From: an uncultured Parabacteroides sp. | GTDB taxonomy: Bacteria > Bacteroidota > Bacteroidia > Bacteroidales > Tannerellaceae | Assembly: GCA_900770835.1 (NCBI GenBank) | Contig: CAAGLQ010000296.1 | Location: 1 to 10,639, forward strand | Length of the DNA stretch: 10,639 nt | Reading direction: 5' to 3' | In this document: positions 1 through 7,505 of the stretch, in pieces | How the letters are laid out: the number at the start of each line of letters is the position of its first letter | How positions within the stretch are numbered: the first letter of the stretch is position 1 | Notes under the pieces: model-generated | Database searches by the model: none | What the model saw: the letters and a program-made list of their open reading frames with translations, nothing else | What the model was told of the DNA's origin: nothing | Program-made: the position numbers and the translations under genes

Positions 1-2802
1 GAGGCATTGGATGAGGTTGTAGTCGTTGGTTACGGTACAGTAAAACGTGCAAATTTAGGTGGAGCTGTGGCTACTACTGACTCAAAAGCTTTTGCTTCAC
101 GTCCTGTTCAAAATGCCGCACAGGCACTACAAGGCGAAGTCCCTGGTTTGACCATTACTCGTTCAGGTGGTGCGCCGGGTAGTGATGTGAGCATGAAAGT
201 GCGTGACGTTTCTTCTATCAATGGTGGTACTCCATTGGTATTGATTGATGGGGCTGAAGGAGATATTAATATGATCAATCCAGCCGATATCGAGAATATT
301 TCTGTGCTGAAAGATGGAACTGCGGCTATTTATGGAGCGCGTGCGTCTGATGGTGTTATTTTAGTCACGACAAAAAGTGGAAAAAAGAACCAAAAAACAT
401 CAGTCTCTTTTGACGCTTACTATTCTGTAAAAACACCTGCTTTGATGCGAAAGACTGCCTCCCTGTTGCAGCAAGCAGAAATGGCACTGGAAATCACAGA
501 TGGTTCATTTGTACCAGAATACACTAAAGATCAATTGGAATTGATTAAGCAGGGGAGTGACCAAGTTCTGACAGATGCCGAATGGGGACGTTGGACAGGC
601 TATCCCCAGTTCTTCAAAGATCAAGATTGGAATGACATGATTGTTGGTAATGGAAACATGCAGAACTACAATGTCAACATTTCTGGCGGAGGTGAACGTT
701 ATTCTTATATGGTTTCACTAGGTCATCAACGAGAGCAAGGTATCGTTAAATTTGGAGAGGATGTCAACAAACGTTACTTCGTGCGTGCTAAGACGAGTAT
801 TGAGCTTTTCAAGAACCTGACTTATGATTTGAATTTAGCCTACGACGCAGCTAATAGAGACTATTCTTCTGGATTGACAGAGGGACAAACCGTTTGGGAG
901 TTGATCTATAAGACACGCCGTTGGACTCCTATGTACACTCCTGGAGGCAATTTCTATACATTCGAAGGATTTGATAATCCTGCGCAAGTATTAGAAGATG
1001 GTGGATTGGTGAATCGTACCACAGGGAACATTACGGTCAATAATCAAATGCGATGGAATGTTTTTGATGGCTTGCAGTTCGTTGGACAGGCGGTCATCCG
1101 TAAATACGATAGTGATGAAAATGTCACCAATAAGAAAATCATCAACTATGATTGGTATGACAATGCTGTTAGGGAGAAACGAACGCCCAATAGCGCTGAA
1201 CGTCGTTACCAAAAGACTTTGTCCAAAAACTTTACGTTATATGCCAATTATCAAAAGAATTTCAATGACAAACATGACTTGAATATCATGGTGGGTACTT
1301 CGCATGAATCTCAGAACTATGATAAATTCACGGCAAAACGTATCAACTATGACCAGCAAGACAATATGTCTTTGCAATTAGGTAGCTCGAAAGATCAGAC
1401 AGCATGGAGTGAAGGTAATCAATGGACCATTAATTCATTCTTCTCAAGAGCCAATTATACATTTGCTAACAAATATGTCCTTGAGGGAACGATTCGTGCG
1501 GATGGAAGCTCTCGATTCGATCCGGATCATCGCTGGGGGTGGTTTCCTGGTGTCAATGCTGCTTGGCGCTTAGGAGATGAGCAATTTATGCAGAAGTTAG
1601 GTTGGTTTGACGATTTGAAGGTCAGAGCATCTTATGGTGAGATGGGTAATCAATCAGGTATTGGTCTCTATGATTATATTCAGTTGGTTGCTTTGCAAAG
1701 TAATTATTATCCATTTGGTAGCGGAACGAAAGGTCAAATGGCTACTTCTGGTAATATTGTCTCTACTTCACGTACGTGGGAAACTATTCATACTACAAAT
1801 ATCGGTTTTGATTTCTCAACTTTAGGGAATCGTTTGTATGGAACGTTTGACTATTTCTGGAAAGAGAACAAGAATATGTTGATTCCTGTGACTTATCCTT
1901 CTATGTTAGGAGCTTCCGCCCCCAGTACGAACAGTGGACATTTGAGCATTCGAGGTTGGGAGTTATCGATTGGTTGGAGAGATCGAATTAAGGATTTCAG
2001 TTATTCGGTTCGTTTCAATTTGAGCGATGCGCGCAATAAAGTCGTTGATCGTATTGGTAGTAATTTGATTCAATTAGGTGAAAATGCTACTCCGACGAAT
2101 TATCCGTTGAATTCTTTCTTTGGTTATGAGTTCGATGGTATCATCCAGACAGAAGCGCAATTGGCTGCTTATAAAGAACGTTTCAAGAACGGCGGTATTC
2201 CTGGCGATTTGAGCATTGGTGATGCTATGTACAAAGATTTAGATGGCGATGGGAAACTCTCTGTGTTAGGTGATGGTCAAGAAGGATCAGGTGATGTTAT
2301 CTATTTGGGCGATAAAAATCCTCGCTACAATTTTGGATTTAACCTCAATATGGAATGGAAAGGCTTTGATTTGAGTGCATTCATTCAAGGCGTTGGTCGT
2401 AGAACAATGTTCTTGACAGGCGAGGCGCGTTGTCCAATGCCTGAGGCATGGTATCAGTCTGCTGAATATTGGTATGGAAAGACGTGGACAACTGAGAGAA
2501 CAGACGCTAAATATCCAGCTGCTACGTTGAAGGACAAACGTAATTACAATTATTACGTATCAACCAACACCAAGTTTAATGTAGCATACGCACGCTTAAA
2601 GAATATACAGTTTGGCTATACGATTCCGCAAGTATTGACGGAAAAGATAAACTTGCAAAAGGTAAGGTTTTATTTTTCAGGTGAGGATTTGTTCGAGATT
2701 CATAACACACCAGGAGGATGGGATCCGGAAGAAGACAACGGAACTTATAACTCCTATCCTTTTACACGAAATTTCGCATTTGGTGTGAATGTCGTATTTT
2801 AA
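1..2802 (+). CDS. SusC/RagA-family TonB-dependent outer-membrane transporter (5' partial)
   Basis: This is the outer-membrane beta-barrel that imports oligosaccharides using energy from TonB-ExbBD, working as a complex with the SusD-like protein encoded next. The reading frame is open from base 1, where the codons read E-A-L-D-E-V-V-V-V-G-Y-G-T, a typical TonB box. The TTG at base 7 lies inside that box and is not a start. The missing N-terminus should hold the signal peptide and a carboxypeptidase-regulatory-like domain of about 100 residues. The plug domain follows, with the SusC signature at about 220-390 (TPLVLIDGAEG, INPADIENISVLKDG, AAIYGARASDGVILVTTKSG). An Asp-rich loop DLDGDGKLS at 2236-2262 resembles the Ca-binding-like loops common in SusC extracellular regions. 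The barrel ends in FAFGVNVVF, with the usual C-terminal aromatic residue. 933 codons are visible, which fits a family of about 1,000-1,100 residues. I see no frameshift or internal stop. Confidence 0.96.
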   Translation, partial: EALDEVVVVGYGTVKRANLGGAVATTDSKAFASRPVQNAAQALQGEVPGLTITRSGGAPGSDVSMKVRDVSSINGGTPLVLIDGAEGDINMINPADIENISVLKDGTAAIYGARASDGVILVTTKSGKKNQKTSVSFDAYYSVKTPALMRKTASLLQQAEMALEITDGSFVPEYTKDQLELIKQGSDQVLTDAEWGRWTGYPQFFKDQDWNDMIVGNGNMQNYNVNISGGGERYSYMVSLGHQREQGIVKFGEDVNKRYFVRAKTSIELFKNLTYDLNLAYDAANRDYSSGLTEGQTVWELIYKTRRWTPMYTPGGNFYTFEGFDNPAQVLEDGGLVNRTTGNITVNNQMRWNVFDGLQFVGQAVIRKYDSDENVTNKKIINYDWYDNAVREKRTPNSAERRYQKTLSKNFTLYANYQKNFNDKHDLNIMVGTSHESQNYDKFTAKRINYDQQDNMSLQLGSSKDQTAWSEGNQWTINSFFSRANYTFANKYVLEGTIRADGSSRFDPDHRWGWFPGVNAAWRLGDEQFMQKLGWFDDLKVRASYGEMGNQSGIGLYDYIQLVALQSNYYPFGSGTKGQMATSGNIVSTSRTWETIHTTNIGFDFSTLGNRLYGTFDYFWKENKNMLIPVTYPSMLGASAPSTNSGHLSIRGWELSIGWRDRIKDFSYSVRFNLSDARNKVVDRIGSNLIQLGENATPTNYPLNSFFGYEFDGIIQTEAQLAAYKERFKNGGIPGDLSIGDAMYKDLDGDGKLSVLGDGQEGSGDVIYLGDKNPRYNFGFNLNMEWKGFDLSAFIQGVGRRTMFLTGEARCPMPEAWYQSAEYWYGKTWTTERTDAKYPAATLKDKRNYNYYVSTNTKFNVAYARLKNIQFGYTIPQVLTEKINLQKVRFYFSGEDLFEIHNTPGGWDPEEDNGTYNSYPFTRNFAFGVNVVF

Positions 2803-2839
2803 AGAGTAAAGTTCAACTTAATATTGTAACAGATTAATC

Positions 2840-4504
2840 ATGAATAAATACAATATATTATTTGGAGGCTTGCTGTTATCCACAAGCCTATTTACCAGTT
2901 GTCAGGATATAGACTTGTTACCAAAAGATAACTTGTCGGATGAATTATTTTGGAAATCTGAGGAAGATTTCACGAAAGAGGTTAACTGGTTATATCAACG
3001 TACAGAATCATTTGGAACAAAAGATACTGATAGTGACATCGGTTATGAATTGAATGAGAACACGACAAGCAATGGTACATTGATTGCTCCTAACTCAGAC
3101 GATTTATGGACCAGTTGTTTTCAGGATTTGCGTCAGTGTAATATGATCATTGAGAAGGGTGCTGCTTTTGAGGGAAACCCGTCAGAGGTCGAGCGTCCGG
3201 TGGCTGAGGCACGATTTTTCCGTGCCTATACGTTTTGGAGGCTGATGAAAAAATTCTCAGACGTACCTTTGGTCACTAAAGTATTGAGTGTGGATTCGCC
3301 GGAACTGTATAGTTCGCGCAACGCACAGAAAGAGGTAGAGGATTTCATCCTATCTGAATTGGATGCTGCTTATGGCAAACTTCCCTTGCGTAGCCAATTA
3401 AAAGCAGATGAGACTGGTCGTATTACACAAGGAGCGGCGTTAGCTTTAAAAGCAAGAGTAGCGCTTTATGCAGGTACATGGGCCAAATATCATCAGCATC
3501 GCACCGATTACCAACAACTGCTGCAGCAGGCTATTGATGCAGCAAATAAAGTGATCGAAAGTGGAGAGTATGAACTTTATCAAGGCTCTGGTGATCAAAG
3601 CTATCGTTATCTGTTTATCAATGCTGGAGACGATTCCAAGGAAGGTATCTTCGATAGTCGTTATGAAACTGATATTCGTACCCATGGCACGGCATGTCCA
3701 GTTTATTGGGGATGGCGTGGAACTCCTACCAAAAAATTAGCGGACATGTATTTGTGTAAAAGCACAGGACTACCTATCGAGCATACTGGTTCTGGCTTTA
3801 AAGGCTATGATACGATCGATGATGAATATACAGATCGTGACCCTCGTATGACACAAACCTTCTTGAAGCCGGGAACGGATTATATTAGTCCACAAGATGG
3901 TCCGTTGACTTGTCCGCCTCAATTCACTACTCGTCCGGAAACACGTACGGGATACAAATTGTGGAAGTTTATGGCAGAGACCTCTGTTCCTTCTGACCAG
4001 GATGAATATGACTATCATATTATTCGTTATGCTGAGGTTTTATTGATTTTAGCTGAAGCTACCTATGAGAAAGATGGTTCCATTTCCGATGAGGTTCTGA
4101 ACCGATCTATCAATGTGATTCGTTCTCGGAAGGGTGTAGAAATGCCTCCGCTGACCAATGCGTTTGTGACAGCGAATGGTCTCGATATGCAAACTGAGAT
4201 TCGCCGAGAGCGTACGGTTGAGCTGGCCTTCGAGGGATTTCGTCGGGATGATCTTCGCCGATGGAAGACTGCTGAGTATGAATTAACAGGAGCTATCAAG
4301 GGTATTAAATTGAAAGGCTCTGAATATGAAACATTGAATGTGTTGAATGACGGAAATCCAGGTTTGACTGACGAGAATGGTTTCTTAATCGCTGAGCCTG
4401 CTGAGAATCGCCACTTTGAGAATCCGAAGCATTACTATTATTCGTTGCCATTGGATGAACTTTATTTGAATCCCAATTTGGCACCTAATAATTCTGGATG
4501 GTAA
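2840..4504 (+). CDS. SusD/RagB-family glycan-binding outer-membrane lipoprotein
   Basis: This surface lipoprotein forms the lid over the SusC barrel and binds the glycan before import. The 554-residue length is normal for the family. Residues 1-20 are a lipoprotein signal peptide with lipobox LFTSC, so C21 would be lipidated. The residues after it (QDIDLLPKD) are acidic, which resembles the Bacteroidota signal for surface export. The N-terminal TPR-rich SusD domain carries ARFFRAYTFWRLMKKF from residue 124 and DVPLVTK just after it. The C-terminal RagB/SusD domain carries RYAEVLLILAEA from residue 396, IRRERTVELAFEGFRRDDL from residue 454, and the usual ending NPNLAPNNSGW. The ATG at 2840 is chosen because it gives the complete signal peptide. 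The gene starts 37 bases after the SusC gene and ends 15 bases before the next start, so the three are almost certainly co-transcribed. The family call is firm; the glycan bound cannot be read from the sequence. Confidence 0.96.
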   Translation: MNKYNILFGGLLLSTSLFTSCQDIDLLPKDNLSDELFWKSEEDFTKEVNWLYQRTESFGTKDTDSDIGYELNENTTSNGTLIAPNSDDLWTSCFQDLRQCNMIIEKGAAFEGNPSEVERPVAEARFFRAYTFWRLMKKFSDVPLVTKVLSVDSPELYSSRNAQKEVEDFILSELDAAYGKLPLRSQLKADETGRITQGAALALKARVALYAGTWAKYHQHRTDYQQLLQQAIDAANKVIESGEYELYQGSGDQSYRYLFINAGDDSKEGIFDSRYETDIRTHGTACPVYWGWRGTPTKKLADMYLCKSTGLPIEHTGSGFKGYDTIDDEYTDRDPRMTQTFLKPGTDYISPQDGPLTCPPQFTTRPETRTGYKLWKFMAETSVPSDQDEYDYHIIRYAEVLLILAEATYEKDGSISDEVLNRSINVIRSRKGVEMPPLTNAFVTANGLDMQTEIRRERTVELAFEGFRRDDLRRWKTAEYELTGAIKGIKLKGSEYETLNVLNDGNPGLTDENGFLIAEPAENRHFENPKHYYYSLPLDELYLNPNLAPNNSGW

Positions 4505-4519
4505 AAAACTGGACAAAAG

Positions 4520-5878
4520 ATGAAAAGAGGAGTTATTGTATGCCTGTTTTTGCTTTTGTCGCTGACATCTGATTTATTCCAGACGGCGCTGGTTGCACAG
4601 CGTCGCCTGGAATCTGTACCTAAATCATTGATGGGGAATCGCTTTTTGACATTCAACACTATTATTCGGGTCAATCAGATTGAGGTAACAAGGGAGAAGT
4701 ATGTAGGTGAAGATGAGCGAGAGATGCACACGCCAGAAAGAGTTGTAGCATTCAGGGAGGCGATCGCAAAGGTATTCCCTGAAGCACGAATCACCTGGGC
4801 GTTCAGTTGGTTGGCATTGCATGATAATAGTGAAAACTACAAAAAGATAAGAGATTTAGTCGTTGGATATCACCACCAATACGGTGATGATGTTACATTC
4901 ATTCCTGGGGCATATTTTGCTAATGCTTATAATACTCGTGAGCAGGTTAATCAAGATATACATGACGGGTTGGCCAAAGTCAGTGAAATCGTGGGCAATG
5001 GATTTAGGCCTAAAAGTATCGTTGCTGGATTTTTAGCTGCAGAGAATCAAGCATATTTGGCAGATAAGGAGCACATTCATGTCTGTCAAGGAAATATCTG
5101 GAGTCAATATGCAATCGACAATCAAGATGGTGATGGATCTGTGTGTTATCCTTTCTATCCCTCCAAAGAACATTTCTGTAAACCGGCGCAAGGAAAAGCG
5201 GATTTTATCGACTGTGTTAACTTGGATGGATGGACCATGGATTTCCTTGCTGCACGGCGTGAGGGATTTAAAGATGGTTTTAACAGTCGAATGGGGGTTG
5301 GCCCGATTGAGACATTAGGTGCCTATGGGAAACTTACGGGTTTAACAGAAATGTTACACACCACTTCGCTGCATTTTGATCGCGGGTTTGAGTTGAATGG
5401 ATTCGCTTGGGTCACGAACTGCTGGGAGTTATCCCTTCCTCATGATATATCGGGTTTAACTGATTGGCTGGACGAGATAAAAAGAAGGTGGCCAGACGTT
5501 AAATTTATCACGCAAGGTGAATTTGGATTATTATGGAGGGAGTATTACAAAGAGAATTCTTTCGATTATCGTTTCGAAGAACAGGGATCGGGCATTGGAG
5601 GATCTGATTCAAATTTAAAAATACGCTGGTTTATGAATAAGGATTTTCGTTTGGCATTGGTGAAAGATTGGCAGAAAAATAACGTAGAAACAGTAATTGA
5701 TTTCACGCGTTATGATCTAACTGCAACAGAGCCGGAGCAGATGACACGCAGATGGAGTTTGATGGGAGAAATCAATCAGAAACAAACCCGTGCTCAAGAC
5801 CAACCAAAGCCTCTAAAAGAGCTCTCTGAGTCGGGAGTCAAGTTAATAAAGCGGCGATATCCTTTCTTGTTCAACTAA
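4520..5878 (+). CDS. Exported DUF3863/DUF3864-type protein, first paralog
   Basis: The function is unknown. I recognise it as a member of the Bacteroidales DUF3863/DUF3864 family from memory of its motifs, not from a search. The 452-residue product starts with a hydrophobic signal sequence (about residues 1-26) without a lipobox, so it probably goes to the periplasm. Blocks shared with the second paralog are YGDD (121-124), IWSQ (193-196), YPFYPS (210-215), EHFCKPAQ (217-224), DFIDCVNLDGWTMDF (228-242), GVGPIET (259-265), HTT..LHFD (280-287), FELNGF (290-295), GEFG (333-336), RW.L...INQK and RAQD near the C-terminus. The alternation of hydrophobic strands with helices suggests an alpha/beta barrel-like catalytic domain, perhaps of the glycoside hydrolase/deacetylase type; this is inference. 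C220 and C232 are matched by a Cys pair at the same spacing in the paralog and may form a disulfide. The start lies 15 bases after the SusD stop, so it is in the PUL transcript. The reading frame is intact. Confidence 0.82.
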   Translation: MKRGVIVCLFLLLSLTSDLFQTALVAQRRLESVPKSLMGNRFLTFNTIIRVNQIEVTREKYVGEDEREMHTPERVVAFREAIAKVFPEARITWAFSWLALHDNSENYKKIRDLVVGYHHQYGDDVTFIPGAYFANAYNTREQVNQDIHDGLAKVSEIVGNGFRPKSIVAGFLAAENQAYLADKEHIHVCQGNIWSQYAIDNQDGDGSVCYPFYPSKEHFCKPAQGKADFIDCVNLDGWTMDFLAARREGFKDGFNSRMGVGPIETLGAYGKLTGLTEMLHTTSLHFDRGFELNGFAWVTNCWELSLPHDISGLTDWLDEIKRRWPDVKFITQGEFGLLWREYYKENSFDYRFEEQGSGIGGSDSNLKIRWFMNKDFRLALVKDWQKNNVETVIDFTRYDLTATEPEQMTRRWSLMGEINQKQTRAQDQPKPLKELSESGVKLIKRRYPFLFN

Positions 5879-5965
5879 ATATTAACAGTGTATTTTAATC
5901 ATCAGGATGAGTTTTGTCCCTCTTTCTGGTAAGTAAACAATAGAACTAATAAATATGATGAAAGC

Positions 5966-7390
5966 ATGATTAATACCATCTTATTCACAAAGAAAACCTT
6001 GCTTGGTGCGATGCTCGCTCTCTTGTGTCTTGTACAAGCAAATGCGTCTGATGATTTTGGAGCTACTTTTGATGTTCAGCCTGTCACGATCAACGGTAAT
6101 CGCTTCGTTACATTGTGTATCATGATTCGTACGACCCCTTGGGAAGTCTCAAGAGATGTGAAATTACATCCTCGTGATGAAGTTGACTGGCATAAGCTGG
6201 AAGGAGTGCGTGCTTTGCGAGAAGCTTTTGCCATGAACAATCCTGAAGGACGCTTAACTTGGGGGTTCACTATGAATGCCTTAGAAGACCAACGGCAAAA
6301 TTTCAAAGAGATACGTGAATATGCCGTTAAGTGCCATTATTTCTACGGTGACGAGATCACCTATTTCCCGGGCTATTTTCCTGCCATGTACTTGCCTCGT
6401 GATAGGGTGAATCGGGAGATGTCAGAAGCAATCCAAATTATTTCTAAAATGGTTGGCAATGAATATCGACCGCAGTCCATCATGGGAGGCTTCCTCTCTG
6501 CTGATAACTTGAAGTATCTCGCCGAGAAGGAGAATATTCATGTGGCCCATGCGGTTATTTGGAGCCAACACAACATTGATGGTGGTGGGGCTGATGGTTC
6601 TCCATCTTATCCCTTCTATCCATCTACCGAGCATTTCTGCAAACCAGCGCAAGACAAGAAAGACTTCATTGACTGCGTGAACTTGGATGGATGGACAATG
6701 GATTTTATTTGCGCACGTCGAAGTGGACAGATCGGGCATGGTATAGATGGATACAATAGTCGTAGAGGTGTTGGTCCTATTGAAACATACAAAGGCTGGG
6801 GTCTGGATTTGGGACATCGAGAGGTGATGCATACTACAGCATTGCACTTCGATAAGGGCTTTGAATTAAACGGTTTCGGATGGATCACCAATATTTGGGA
6901 AGCACAAATGGTGTATGAATTCGGAAAGGACTTGATTTGTGATGCTATGAAAATGTGGGTTTCTGACATAAAGAAAAGGTGGCCTGACACACATTTTGTC
7001 AGTTTCGGTGAATTTGGAGAACTCTGGCGTCAGCAATATAAGTCTAATGATGATTGGAACTATCGGTTTGTTGAGAGAGGATCAGGTTTAGGAGACTCTT
7101 ACAATAACTTGGAGTTAAAATGGTTCATGAACAAGGAATTTAGATTGGCTTTGCTGCGCAATTGGCATGATAAGAATGCTCCGGCTTATGTGATTGATTT
7201 TACGCGCTATGATCTGAAAGCTAAAGAACCTGCCGATCCAACCCCAGATAAACCTACAAAGGATTGGAGTTTAATCAATAGAATTAATCAGAAAGGGTTG
7301 AGAGCGCAAGATAAACCCATTCTTATTGAGCAATTAACGGAAGAAGAGCAATCTTTAATTAAGAAGTATTACCCGGATCTTTTTGAATAA
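5966..7390 (+). CDS. Exported DUF3863/DUF3864-type protein, second paralog
   Basis: The 474-residue product is a clear paralog of the preceding gene, and its function is likewise unknown. The signal peptide is well formed: KK at 9-10, a hydrophobic core at 11-23, and a likely cleavage site QANA/S after residue 27. There is no lipobox, so a periplasmic location is likely. The shared blocks keep their order: YGDE (127-130), IWSQ (198-201), YPFYPS (215-220), EHFCKPAQ (222-229), DFIDCVNLDGWTMDF (233-247), GVGPIET (268-274), HTT..LHFD (289-296), FELNGF (299-304), GEFG (348-351), IDFTRYDL (410-417). Compared with the first copy it has a longer loop before GVGPIET, extra residues around 320-333 and a Pro/Asp/Lys-rich insert near 423-431. 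The two copies have diverged well outside the blocks, so this is an old duplication and not a recent repeat. ATG 5966 is preferred because it supplies the basic n-region; a start at internal M16 would lose it. Confidence 0.83.
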   Translation: MINTILFTKKTLLGAMLALLCLVQANASDDFGATFDVQPVTINGNRFVTLCIMIRTTPWEVSRDVKLHPRDEVDWHKLEGVRALREAFAMNNPEGRLTWGFTMNALEDQRQNFKEIREYAVKCHYFYGDEITYFPGYFPAMYLPRDRVNREMSEAIQIISKMVGNEYRPQSIMGGFLSADNLKYLAEKENIHVAHAVIWSQHNIDGGGADGSPSYPFYPSTEHFCKPAQDKKDFIDCVNLDGWTMDFICARRSGQIGHGIDGYNSRRGVGPIETYKGWGLDLGHREVMHTTALHFDKGFELNGFGWITNIWEAQMVYEFGKDLICDAMKMWVSDIKKRWPDTHFVSFGEFGELWRQQYKSNDDWNYRFVERGSGLGDSYNNLELKWFMNKEFRLALLRNWHDKNAPAYVIDFTRYDLKAKEPADPTPDKPTKDWSLINRINQKGLRAQDKPILIEQLTEEEQSLIKKYYPDLFE

Positions 7391-7427
7391 GGGCATATAA
7401 ACAACGGTTGTAGATTTCCGTATTCTG

Positions 7428-7456
7428 AAATTTGAAGGTAAAAGATTCTTCAATTT
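7428..7456 (+). repeat. Weak AT-rich inverted repeat upstream of the rhamnosidase gene
   Basis: AAATTTGAAG (7428-7437) and CTTCAATTT (7448-7456) can pair over 9 base pairs with one bulged T and a 10-base loop. It lies in the 115-base gap before the GH78 gene. No clean T-run follows, so it is a poor terminator. It could be an mRNA processing or stability element, or chance in AT-rich DNA. I see no convincing Bacteroides-type promoter (TTTG about 19-21 bases before TAnnTTTG) in this gap. Confidence 0.2.
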
Positions 7457-7505
7457 ACATAGAATAATTTTAGATGCAGATAAATAGATATTAGGATTCT
7501 ATACG

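Noticed and set aside
7..9. TTG as a possible start codon of the SusC-like gene
   Set aside because: It encodes the first Leu of the TonB box LDEVVVVGYGT and the frame is open to base 1; the true start lies upstream of the window.
5955..5969. Four-codon reading frame (MMKA) overlapping the start of the second DUF3863-type gene by ATGA
   Set aside because: A translational-coupling leader is conceivable, but so short a frame is expected by chance and nothing else supports it.
6422..6847. Reverse-strand open frame of 141 codons (and another at 6616-6990)
   Set aside because: Both lie fully inside the second DUF3863-type gene, whose protein is conserved with its paralog; neither reverse product resembles a known family or has its own context.
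4520..7390. The two DUF3863-type frames as halves of one broken gene
   Set aside because: Each has its own signal peptide and the full ordered set of family motifs, so they are complete paralogs and not fragments.
7382..7418. Promoter-like pair TTTG (7382-7385) and TAGATTTC (7411-7418) before the GH78 gene
   Set aside because: The spacing of 25 bases is too long for the Bacteroides -33/-7 consensus, the last base of the -7 element does not match, and TTTG lies in the end of the previous gene.
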